From: Bactericera cockerelli
Taxonomy: Eukaryota; Arthropoda; Insecta; Hemiptera; Triozidae
NCBI GenBank assembly: GCA_024516035.1
Contig: CM044967.1
Coordinates: forward strand, 21,108,423-21,172,422
Direction: 5' to 3'
Length of the DNA stretch: 64,000 nt
The position numbers and the translations under genes are program-made. Under the pieces are notes generated by a model. It worked only from the letters and a program-made list of their open reading frames with translations, made no database searches and was not told where the DNA came from. Shown here piece after piece: positions 43,450-53,850 of this stretch; the stretch's first letter is position 1; each line of letters starts with the position of its first letter.

Positions 43450-43645
43450 CACAAGCGTTACGCCAGCCTCCGTGGCGTAACGGTTGTGACTACTGCCCGA
43501 GTCCAGAGATCCTGAGTTCGATCCCCGGTTGGAGCAGATTTTTCACACAGAAAATTCTGTTCCCTCCGTTCGTGTGAGGGTAGCATTTCCGGCTGGGTGA
43601 GGTTAATGTGGGTAGCTGGTACGATTCCCAGCGAATGTAGAGATG
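43450..43645 (+). mobile_element. tRNA-derived SINE, family 4
   Basis: Head CCTCCGTGGCGTAACGGTTG and B box GAGTTCGATCCCCGG, then TTTTTCACACAGAAAATTCT and TACGATTCCCAGCGAATG. Confidence 0.75.
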
Positions 43646-43689
43646 GCCGAAAATATATTTAAAATTTGAAATTGACTCAATACTACAAT

Positions 43690-44270
43690 TTTTTTAAAGG
43701 TATCCTATTCGTTTTTTTTGCTCCGTCCGGCGGGCATTCCGCCCGATAGCGTCAGAAGGTAGTTGCGGCCTTAAGGTAGGATCACACGATATGGCAGAGC
43801 GACATATAATATGCCAATCTCCCTTGCCATAGCGTGTGATCGGTCTTTGTTTACATGACCATAAAACTATTTTTGTCTATGGCGACAAGTGCCATAGACG
43901 TATGGCAGGATCTATGGAATTCGTGTGAGTGCTTCATCACACACATGGTCTACAATATGATATGGTGACGGCTGGCAGGCTTGTCTATGGCAAGGGGGAA
44001 GACATACAATGCCATAGAGTTTTTTTGCCACATTATATGGCATTGTATAAGTGTCATATATTATATGACGTGCCATTCGTTTTTCTTTCTCGCCATAGAA
44101 AATATGGCATCTGTGCCATATAGTGTGATCCTACCTTTACGGTAGGAGATAAAAAAAATCCTGGAATCCAAAAGGAGTTGTCTTGGGCGGAGACCGCAAG
44201 GGGCGGCAATCACGGTTGGCCAAAAATTATTTTCGAACTTTAAAATTGACATTTGATTCGTATTTATGGT
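43690..44270. repeat. Satellite-unit copy split by a MITE
   Basis: 43690-43773 and 44137-44270 join into a diverged 272-bp unit (GTCCGGCGGGCATTCCGCCC, GTTGCGGCCTTA, then ACGGTAGGAGATAAAAAAAA and AGGGGCGGCAATCACGGTTG). Confidence 0.65.
43774..44136. mobile_element. Harbinger-type MITE, 363 bp
   Basis: Terminal inverted repeats AGGTAGGATCACACGATATG / CATATAGTGTGATCCTACCT are flanked by TTA at 43771-43773 and 44137-44139. The 3-bp TWA duplication is typical of PIF/Harbinger. The interior repeats CTATGGCA/TGCCATAG palindromes. No transposase. Confidence 0.8.
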
Positions 44271-44647
44271 TTACAATCCTGGGACTGTTTCAATCCCGAA
44301 AAATCGGAATTGAAAATTAGCGATCTTGGGATAACGGGATTTGATAGCGCTTTAAAATACCTATGATAAAGGCAAACTGTTAGATCTTGTAGTTTGTTCA
44401 TCCACGATTTATGTATTTCCCTTATGGACTGGCAGCTTGATCCATGAATAAATCAGTTCCATTTCTGAAAATTTGAACGTGTATTTTCTCTCATCCTACA
44501 CATACTACAAAAAAACAACATTTTTTTGTGTTTTTCAATAAATAAAAATGGTTTATGAATTACTTCTTTCAACATTCTATTAACAATGTACAAATTTAGT
44601 ATAAAAATAATAACAATAAATGGGTAGATCAAGTTCTATTTATATAC

Positions 44648-44935
44648 GCCAGCTTCCGTGGCGTAACGGTTGTGACTACTGCCCGTAGTACAGAGATTCT
44701 GAGTTCAATTCCCGGTCGGAGCAGACTTTTCACAAAGAAAATTCTGTTCCCCCAAACACGTGAGCCTGGCAATGCCGGCCCTACCCAGGCTGGCTAAGTT
44801 TAATGTGGGTAGCTGGTACGATTCCCAGCGAAAAATCAAATAGAATCGTTGGTGTTAGGAAGGTCATCTAGCCGTAAAACATTTGCCACAACCAACCTCA
44901 AAAATGAGGTTGAACAATGCCGACCCCAAGTAGGA
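44648..44935 (+). mobile_element. tRNA-derived SINE, family 4, near full length
   Basis: Head CTTCCGTGGCGTAACGGTTG, B box GAGTTCAATTCCCGG, tail GTAAAACATTTGCCACAACC and TGAACAATGCCGACCCCAAG. The tail explains the fragment at 740-885. Confidence 0.75.
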
Positions 44936-45157
44936 TTAGGAAAGACAAAGTGAAAGAAGAAGAAGTTCTATTTATACACGAAGCTCGGAGAAGCTCTGTC
45001 GGATCGTTTGACTTGACCAACTACACCATCAAGCGCTGTCGTTCTCGCCAAAACATCATTGACGGAATGACGGTGTCACCTGAAATTGAGCTTCTGCTTG
45101 TGAAAGCGTAATCTTCTTTTTCTTTATTATTGAGGTTCATGAGCCGCAGATTTCTCC

Positions 45158-46700
45158 ACCAATGGGGCTTTCCCAAATGACTATTTTTTTCGAGCAGATG
45201 ATTGATTCTAATGTAAAAAGACCCGAGGAACACGATTTTGATGTCCAAAAATTAAAAAAGTCATTCCTTAGGGATGAAAAGGCTCCCCAAAGGTCTTCCT
45301 TGAAATAACGCAATCTGATTGGTCGCCTACGCTGTGACGTCAAAAGTATGTAAACAAACAATTTTGAAACGCTACTTCGAATTTTGTGTGTAGAATTACA
45401 TTAGAGTTGAATGAGAAGAGTCGATTTAAAACTGTAATAAATTTGTGAATTTTAACTCTAATACAGTATTTTAAACTTTAATGTTAACTAACAATGTCTA
45501 AAATATCTATGGAAATTTACTTGCAGTAAGGACTTTTACAATGGCCAATTTCTTCAATTTACGCGTGTATTTCACGCGTGCTGCAGACGTACTTAGCAAA
45601 CCAAATTCAAGTGCAGCCAGCCGTCCAATCGCTCGCTTTGGTTAAGAAACGTCCAGCGTGGTTAGGACAAAGATCGGTGAACGGTTTGGTTTATTTTAAA
45701 ATTTATTATTGGTAATTACAAGCCCCACGATTTACTGGTAAGTAAATCTGAGAAGGATAACTTTATTGTGTATGTTGAAAATTAATAGATTGCGAACCAA
45801 CTATATACAATTATACAAGGTTATTGTGTTATGTAAAAATGAGAAATTCTGTGCCATTTATATACGTATAGGCTAGAGATTTTATCAAAGGAATCTGTAT
45901 ATTGCTTTTTTACGTCCGACTATCGAATATGACGCTAATGTAAATCTTCTTCGTATTGGGTATTGCATTTTTTCGTTTTAAAACAATTACGGACACAATG
46001 CTTCTTCGTGATTGATTCGCAGTGTATACACGTGGCTATTTTGAGATTGGAAGTGTTAACAATAAGTAACAACATCATCAGTCTTCTGTGAAAGTGAAAC
46101 GTGAATTTGCAAAGTGTTCAAAGGCCCAGCATCCTAGCTCGATCGTAGCAACCGGTTTTGACAGACAGTATGCTGGACTCTTCAACCCTTCGCGAATCAC
46201 GAATTCTCACAGAACGAAAACAGAAAATAGACATTATCATGCAAGGTCGCGACTGAAGTATCGGCAAGCTAGACTTGAGGAGTCTAGAGAGAATACCGCG
46301 TTTTCAATCGACGTGTTCCACATTGTTTTCACAACGTGTTCCACAATCAATTCTTGTAATAGTCAGCTATAGTATCAAGGATAGTACTTACAACAAATTA
46401 AATACTGTTTTTCATTCACTGAAGACTTAAAAATTAAATTTCATTGGAGTGATACCTATGAGAAACCTATGGAAACTGTAGTATTTCAAAACCCCAAAAT
46501 TTTTGTTTACATACTTTTGACGTCATCAAAACAAAAATGGCTGCCCGCGAAAATTAGGGTGTTTCAAATTTTCCAATTTTCAAATGAAATTTTCTCAATG
46601 ATTGCGATTCCTAAATTGAAAATGGATGTCACCAATAGAATCAGCGTGTTCTAAACCATAAGAATAATTGGTTTGTAAAAAATGTGGGAAAGCCCCATTG
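45158..46700. mobile_element. 1.5-kb inverted-repeat element, unclassified
   Basis: CAATGGGGCTTTCCCA at the left end matches TGGGAAAGCCCCATTG at the right. Farther in, GACGTCAAAAGTATGTAAAC (about 45338) pairs with its complement near 46497. The arms are about 220 bp but diverged. I see no clear target duplication and no transposase. The interior 94-codon frame (46088-46372) matches nothing I know. Confidence 0.55.
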
Positions 46701-47339
46701 ACTCGTTGATGTTGATGGTCTGAGATCATTTTTCTTGTGTTTTGTGCAAAGATGTGTATGTAATCCTTTCGTAGATTTTCCTAGGTCCTAGGGTCTTGAG
46801 TAGGGAATCACATGTTTTACACTTGGCACTATTTCAATTACAAGAAACAAGGTAATAGCTCCAAATCGACTAAATATCGGAATCTTTTTTGTTACTTATA
46901 TAATTATTTATGTTTCATTACATGGGTAATTTAAGAAACTAAAAGAATTGTCAAGGTAAAGTATATATACAACATAGATTTATCAATCACTCGATTTTAC
47001 AGGTTTTCAAAACACTACTTTTAGCTAAAAAAGCAAAAATTACTCTGCCAATTATGGACTCCATACTTCCTCGTGAATCCGATTACTAAATTTCTCTGAA
47101 GTAACAAGCAAAAATCTATTTCTATTCGAACAAATTCTGGAGTTAACATCACACGACTTTCCTTGTCCCCCAAAAAGAAGTCGAGTTCAGCCACTGGTGA
47201 CTCAACGGTAACAGATAGCTAAAAATCAATGCCCAATTCGTAATCAACACTTCATAATCAATAAATTTGATATGTCACAACCTCAATCTAGGATAAATAA
47301 TAATAAAAGTTAGTCAAAGCGGACGCGCGGAACAAATGG

Positions 47340-47455
47340 CTGAAAACATCTTCTTAGATATACTGAGGCTGATTCGTCCAGAAATGTGAAAAAAAATAGG
47401 TCAAATTTTCGACGAATACAATACTTTCCTTATTATAGGATAAGGAAAGTAATAA
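47340..47455 (-). repeat. Dispersed 'CCTTATCC' repeat, reverse copy
   Basis: Minus-strand copy of the family at 51575-51780, including the TTCGTCCAGAAATGTGAAA junction (plus sense). Confidence 0.5.
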
Positions 47456-47585
47456 AAAAACAAAAAAATAAGAAGCAATTCAAAGGGTACTGCTCTATCA
47501 CCGGTTTTTATATTTGTCTTAAAAAGCCATTGTTTTGGCATCGTTCAATGATTCATATAATCTCTTGTTCAATGATTCATATAAC

Positions 47586-47835
47586 TGTGGCAGAGCGAGT
47601 TAGCGCGCTAGGCATTGCACACATGGTGACCTGGGTTCGATTCCCAGCGGGGGAGGATTTTTTCTGCTCTGTACTTGGATGTTCGGGGTCCACTCATACC
47701 TCGTGAGGAAAAATGAGTAGCTGCTTTAATGTGAAGCAGCGACCAGTGGCAGAATCTTAGGCAAAAAAATAATACAAGATATTGTAAATTAAAGTGGTAA
47801 AGTCCTATGATTCTGCGCTACCCACTAAAATTGTG
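47586..47835 (+). mobile_element. tRNA-derived SINE, family 3
   Basis: Head GTGGCAGAGCGAGTTAGCGC, B box GGGTTCGATTCCC, tail through CACTAAAATTGTGACATAAT. Confidence 0.72.
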
Positions 47836-48059
47836 ACATAATAACACAAAGAAAAAGCATTATTAATTATTATTATTATTATTATTATAATCTCTTGTTG
47901 AAAACGAGAAAGGCACTCATGAACTGATAAACCTCTCGAGTGTGAGTCATCAATAGATACCACAGGTCTCATGGATACAGAAATACAAAACATACGAATA
48001 CATAATATTGAGTATCTAGGATTAGGAACAAGTAAGTTTTATGATAGGAGTCAAAAGTG

Positions 48060-48320
48060 TTCGTATCGGCAGGCAGACACTTTTTCACCTTTGAAAGCGG
48101 CGGGGTCGCCTAGGGTTGGCGATCAAAGTTAGCCGAAAAATATGTTCCAAATTTAAAGATGATATTATATGTAAAAAAAGAACACAGTAGAACACTTCCC
48201 ATTTCTAATATTAGAAATTTATCAGAAGTAAAATATTAGCTACTCCGATTATTAACTTTCTTCTATCATGCTTTGTTCGACGGATATCTCGCCCGAAAGC
48301 GGTGACAGGCAGCTGGGGCC
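48060..48320. repeat. Rearranged copy of the 272-bp satellite unit
   Basis: Contains GGCAGACACTTTTTCACC, GGTTGGCGATCAAAGTTAGC and ATCATGCTTTGTTCGACGGA, all diverged from the array consensus. Confidence 0.5.
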
Positions 48321-48489
48321 TTACGGTAGAAATACAAAAAAAGAACAGTTTTCTGGAATCAAAGTTGTCGACTCCAAAAAATTCCTCTTTTCCTATCTTA
48401 TTTAATAAAAATCATAGAATAAATAAATGTGTATGTTTCTTTTAATAAATCCAAGTATTTTTCTTTTGCCGTAATGTTTTTGCCTTTTC

Positions 48490-48680
48490 CGCCACTGGTT
48501 GCTGCTCACATTAAAGTAACAACTAATTTTTCCTCACGAGGTATGAGTCGACCCCGTAACAACCGTAACATTCATGAGACAGTCCAAAAATTCCGACTAC
48601 TCTGGGATTCGAACCCAGGTCACCGTACGTGCAAGCCTAGCGCTGTACCCTCTCGACTAAGGTGGCTACAGATTCTCCTA
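48490..48680 (-). mobile_element. tRNA-derived SINE related to family 3
   Basis: Minus-strand GTAGCCACCTTAGTCGAGAG head, B box GGGTTCGAATCCCAG, body sharing the CCGCCACTGG and CCTCACGAGGTATGAGT motifs. Confidence 0.65.
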
Positions 48681-48979
48681 TCTTTCACTATGGTTTGTTA
48701 CCAACTATTGAATCAAGCAAAACGCTAGTTTTGCAACGCCAAGATAAACAAAACGAGCGTGCTATACTTACGCTAAACCGAGTTCGTATGTATTTTCTTT
48801 TGTAATTTTGACCTTCTTAAATAAAACTTCTTAATCTTTTTTCTTCATATTCGTGTTTTCCTCGTCGAATAGAAGATGACTACTTTTTATTTGACCTTTT
48901 TCTGACACCCCTAACCGCTTTTACGAGCACCCCCAAAATTAGTAAAAGATTCATACTTTATTTTTTTTTTTTTTTTCCG

Positions 48980-49680
48980 CATTCGACTTACCACGGGCAT
49001 ATGGTTCAAGTTAAAATTATGACATTTTGGTTATGGGTTCTTAATGCTTGCAGCTCGAGGTTTTAACAAAAAAAAAACTTCCGCGGTCACTCGGCGGCGC
49101 TTTGGCGGTATTGCCTGTATCTCAAATGCGGCTGATAATAGAAAGCTGAAACTTTGTATGTTTATTATTTGACCAATTTACAGCTTTTTTTATTCTGTGT
49201 AATTTTTTTATAACTATAACCATTTATGAGTTATAACATTTTTTGTTGATTTTTGACGTTCACCGACTTTTCTTCACGTAATCACATGTATCGCTATTAA
49301 GGCTTTATTCTATCGAGCTGAAACTTTCAGAACATATTCCTGAGTCTTGTCAGATGATTCCTCGTCAGAATAGCCGTCTTCAAAAAATGTACGGTTTTTG
49401 AGTTATAAGCTCCTTAAGTCATTGGTAGCGCACAATATAATTTCGATTAGAGTACCTATGTTCTCCGAGTATCAGAGCTCAGGGATTCCTCAAATGAAAT
49501 ATACGTAATGGCTGTGTTTGCTGCCTTTCTTTCTTCGATCTTTTTTAGGTTATTTGGTCTTATAGATGAATGTATTTTTCTTCGTCTAGCTTTTTTTAAA
49601 GATATGAGTGAGATTATTCAATAAAATATCTAATATCTTTAACAATATCATATTGAAAATACCTACTTGATCTAATGCAC
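48980..49680. other. Dispersed-repeat DNA, no gene
   Basis: Contains phrases such as GAAAGCTGAAACTTTGTATG and TATCGAGCTGAAACTTTCAG that recur at 18110 and 19560. It probably belongs to an unclassified repeat family. Confidence 0.4.
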
Positions 49681-49689
49681 ATAATAATT

Positions 49690-49990
49690 ATGTATGATTT
49701 TATTTGTGGTGAAGCCCAAGGCCTCTTCACAATTTTTTGTGGGTAGCGCTGCATTACTAAGAGCCTCCTTCACATTTCGAATTATTCTATTACATTAATT
49801 TCTTTTTACTCTGGTAATGCCGCCACTGGTCGTTACTCATACAAGTAACTACACATTTTTCCTCACGAGGTATGAGTGGACCCCAAACATCCAAGTACAG
49901 AGCAGAAAAATTCCTGCCCCGCTGGGAATCGAACCCAGGTCACCATGTGTGCAATGCCTAGCGCGCTAACTCACTCTGCCACGGTGACTA
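49690..49990 (-). mobile_element. tRNA-derived SINE, family 3, near full length
   Basis: Minus strand from GTCACCGTGGCAGAGTGAGT through GGGTTCGATTCCC and the body to CTTCACCACAAATAAAATCA. The longest copy of the family in the window. Confidence 0.75.
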
Positions 49991-49999
49991 CTTAATGTA

Positions 50000-51570
50000 C
50001 ATAATATAATTTGTAATGTATAAAAAACTAAAACAATTAGGTATAGAGTACTAAATTAAAATAATGTACGAGGCTATAAAAAAAAACACACACAACGACT
50101 ATTTACTTGTTAAGGTCATCTTAAGTTTTAGTATTTTGAAAATATGTAGGCCTGCAAGCCGAGATTCGGCGATTTGAGTTTTGTTTGACAATATCGCATC
50201 AACCATACGGAAAATTCAGATCCTCGGAGAATTGAGATCCTCCCTAAGCAATCTAAGCATGCATACATAACACACATACATAACGGGAATAGTTAATGTA
50301 AAAACAATTTCACGAAATTTCGTTGTTACGCATTTGATTTCTGAGAATTACCGATCCATAAAAATGCTTGACTTTACATAACTAAACACAAGAGAAGGGT
50401 AAACAAATCATAAAAAATTATTCCAATCGGTATCTGTGTAGTACCTACTTTTTTGCGAAAAAACCAAAAGAGAACTGGTTTTCTTTTGTTGTTTCATTGA
50501 CCGATGATACTATATAGTATATCCATTTCATTATGATAGTTGAGAATCATCACGACAAAATACGAGAACCAATCAGATTCCAGAATATCTTACAATGTTG
50601 CAGTCCTAAAAATATCTATTTTCAGTACACTCTCTCACTCGTTGCGATTAAAAGGAGCTCTACTATACAAAGGTCGGAAGGGTACGTTTGGTGCAGGTAA
50701 TATTTAAAAGTTTTCGCAAATGTTTGACTTGGTTCACAGTGCATGGATTACATAATAAATATAATATTTACTTCTTCATTTTTCTATTGTTTATATTTAG
50801 ATTGTTTTATAAACATGTAGCTACCTACTACCTAAATAATTAATCTGGTTATGATCAGTAGATCAGTCAGTTCTCACTTGTATTTGATATGAGGATTGGG
50901 CTAATAGCTTTATCCCTCTTATGGAGTAGGTAAATCATTTTTGTACGTATTATCTTTATTTAAAAAAAAATGTAGTTTGGTTTTATTATTAATTTATAGG
51001 TAAATGAAAAAATAGTAGTCAAACCTATTAGGAAAAATACAAATGAATCACTTCGGTGAAAATCAACGGTTGGGGAAATACACGCAAAATCATGCTGGTA
51101 TTATTTAGTATTTTAATAATAAAAATCACAATAAAAATCATCATACCTATATGTACTGCATCACATAATATTATTACCTAGGTACTTGGTTATCGATCAG
51201 AAATTTATGATTTTGAATGTTTGAATCTACATAATATGTAGATACATATATATTGTATCAACCTTAAGGTTGAAAGAAAATGTACAAGGAAGTATTGTGC
51301 AATGCACCTTCCTGCACTTAAGATTCTTTACTTCTGTAGTCTTTGCAGTTTTGTCAACCCCGCCTACGATTTTAATAAGTCATAGCTATCATAATGAAAG
51401 GGATATACTATAGTTAAGTTATTTAGGGTGAACGTGTGATATTCAAAACAATATTGATAAATCATAAGAGAGTGTACCTACTCTTTCTATTTTAAAGAAT
51501 TTGCTTCATGCGTGTACAGCTGTACACTGTACATAATTTTTAAAAGTATTTGATTTCCGAATTCATGCAA
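50000..51570. other. AT-rich intergenic DNA
   Basis: No gene or SINE. A TATAGTATATCC...TTTCATTATGATAG motif at about 50512 recurs inverted near 51385, but the surrounding order differs, so no element is defined. Confidence 0.35.
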
Positions 51571-51574
51571 TTTT

Positions 51575-51780
51575 TTACTTTCCTTATCCTATAATATACA
51601 TTCCTTATTGTCGAAAATTTGGTCTACCCTGTATTTCACATTTCTGGACGAATCATAGCCTCAGGATACCATAAAAATTGTTTTCGTCCATTGGTCCGTG
51701 CGTCCGCCTGTCTGTGAACGAGATATCTCGAGAACGGTACAACCTAGAGACTTAAAATTTGGTATGGAAGTTGATTTTAT
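51575..51780 (+). repeat. Dispersed 'CCTTATCC' repeat
   Basis: TTTACTTTCCTTATCCTATA start, TGTGAACGAGATATCTCGAG and AACGGTACAACCTAGAGA segments shared with 37285-37500 and 47340-47455. Confidence 0.5.
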
Positions 51781-52288
51781 AATATACCACACGAATCTTT
51801 TAGTGGCAGAAGCTGACTTCTTTTCAACTGATAAGAAAAGTGTGGTGGTGTCACACCAGTTTATTCTCTTTTTAATTAGTTGTTTTGTAATGCGTTTTCG
51901 AACGACTTACCCACTTTGGTAATATTTTGCCGAAATTAAAAATAAAAAAATAAATAAGAACCGATTGTCCTGAAAATCCATACTATCGGATTCCCCATTA
52001 ATACATGAGGAAAAATTATCACTCAATTTCCGTAACCCACTGGCAGGATAGGCCAACCATGGACCAAAAATCCTAAGGAACAACTAGAAAGAAGAAACCC
52101 GGTGTAATAAGCTTAAAGGAAAAAATTAAAGGTGCAATATTTTAGATATATTGTACCGAAGAATAGAGATGATGAGAAAGGAAAAGTTTAAGACACCAAT
52201 ATTTCCAAGGATATAGTTAGTTCTACCTTGGTGCTCGTGTGAAGTTATAGAAAATTGCAAAAAAATGTAACCTACCAAAAATATCTGA

Positions 52289-52815
52289 TATCCCCCAAAA
52301 ATACACTTCGTGTGCAAAAGACGCCAAGAAAATTAGAATCCTTCAAATATAATTAATTACCTTAAAATATTTCTAAAAAGGAACTGATATCAAATGAATG
52401 CCAAGTTCTCCTAAACTGGAAATCATTTGCCCAGAAAGAGGTCTCAAGCACAGAAATCAAACTGAGGATTGGACATGACATTTCCCATTAATCTACGATT
52501 TACCAACGCCAAAAGTTAACATTAAAAATCTTGGCAAGTTGAAAGCATTTTTTTAATTTTTGAAACTTGCCAAGATTTTTAATGTTAACTTTTGGCGTTG
52601 GTAAATCGTAGATTAATGGGAAATGTCATGTCCAATCCTCAGTTTGATTTCTGTGCTTGAGACCTCTTTCTGGGCAAATGATTTCCAGTTTAGGAGAACT
52701 TGGCATTCATTTGATATCAGTTCCTTTTTAGAAATATTTTAAGGTAATTAATTATATTTGAAGGATTCTAATTTTCTTGGCGTCTTTTGCACACGAAGTG
52801 TATTTTTGGGGGATA
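52289..52815. repeat. Perfect palindrome, 252-bp arms, 23-bp spacer
   Basis: 52289-52540 and 52564-52815 are exact reverse complements with no mismatch or indel that I can find. They start TATCCCCCAAAAATACACTT and meet at TTGGCAAGTT / AACTTGCCAA. The flanks are unrelated to each other. No open frame of note inside the arms. Confidence 0.9.
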
Positions 52816-53290
52816 CTTAATACCTATAGATAGAAGAAAGGCTAGAGGGAGGAGTCCGTTACCCATCGAATTCATTTCTGATGAAATAAAAAGAAATCTT
52901 GCACAATTACTTGGTCACTACTCGTGGAAAAAAGTGTCATTCAAAGATCCTACATCGTTGTTTAAGAAGTACCTAGAAAATTTCTCTTTTGATTTTAATG
53001 TCTTGGTGTCCTGTCGATTTGGTATAAGCCAAGAAGGTGACAAAAAATCTTTGATTTTTTTTATAAACTTTTTTTTATTATGGTACCACCAACGTATCTG
53101 CCTCGAATATTAACGAAAACGAAAATATTTTTTGAGTAACATGTAGGGTAAAAAAAATCTGGTGTGAATATAAAAGATTGAAGTACCACGCTACATTGTG
53201 ACGGTATAACCATTACCTTGTTAAAATGTACCTTTGTATTGACAATTTTACCCCCACATAAAATGAATATGCAACTACATAAGTACATTA
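52816..53290. other. Flank of the palindrome with an unrecognised frame
   Basis: A plus frame (52787-53113) leaves the palindrome and reads PLPIEFISDEIKRNLAQLLG then KYLENFSFDFNVLVSCRFG. It has some protein-like character but no domain I know. A hairpin CGCCTATAACGACG...CGTCGTTATAGGC lies at 53308-53354. Confidence 0.3.
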
Positions 53291-53439
53291 GGTTAAAACG
53301 ACATTCGCCTATAACGACGAAAAGTTCCCGGTCCCTTGACCGTCGTTATAGGCAAAGTTTACTCTAGTACATTTATGTACAAATGAGGTATTTATAAGGT
53401 ATATTTTAAAAATCATGCAGCATTAGTAGTTGATGTGGT

Positions 53440-53530
53440 TACGGCGCGCCGTATCTGTAATGTAAAAAATCCAGCGCGTGGGGATCCGTGATTCGTGGAT
53501 CGAATCCCACCCCATGCTTGGATTTTCCTC
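53440..53530 (+). mobile_element. SINE-like tRNA head, degraded
   Basis: GTGGTTACGGCGCGCCGTAT and GTGGATCGAATCCCACC, followed by a CCTCATTTA tail as in family 2. Confidence 0.45.
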
Positions 53531-53850
53531 ATTTATTTTTTTCTTAGATTTTATCCATTAGTGCAAAACTTTAAAATACAGACTTAATGCTTTAAGTATG
53601 CTTTTACAGTTTTACACCATCAGCTCAGGTGGACTAGGGCCGTGGAGATGCCAGTCTCCAAATACAAGTTTACAATATCCTGTTAAAGTATTGCAACCGT
53701 CCTGGTATTATACACAATAATCCTTGCATTGCAAGCTTGTACCCCGTTGGATTTATTTTATTTTATTCTAAGGGTATCTCCTTTATGGGTTTATGTAAAG
53801 TGTTGTTTGCAGGTGATTTACCAATTCAAACAACACTCTTTGTGAACAAG

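Noticed and set aside
50505..51480. Terminal inverted repeats of a 1-kb element
   Set aside because: Two motifs recur inverted (TATAGTATATCC and GTACACTCTCT) but in the wrong order for a simple inverted repeat.
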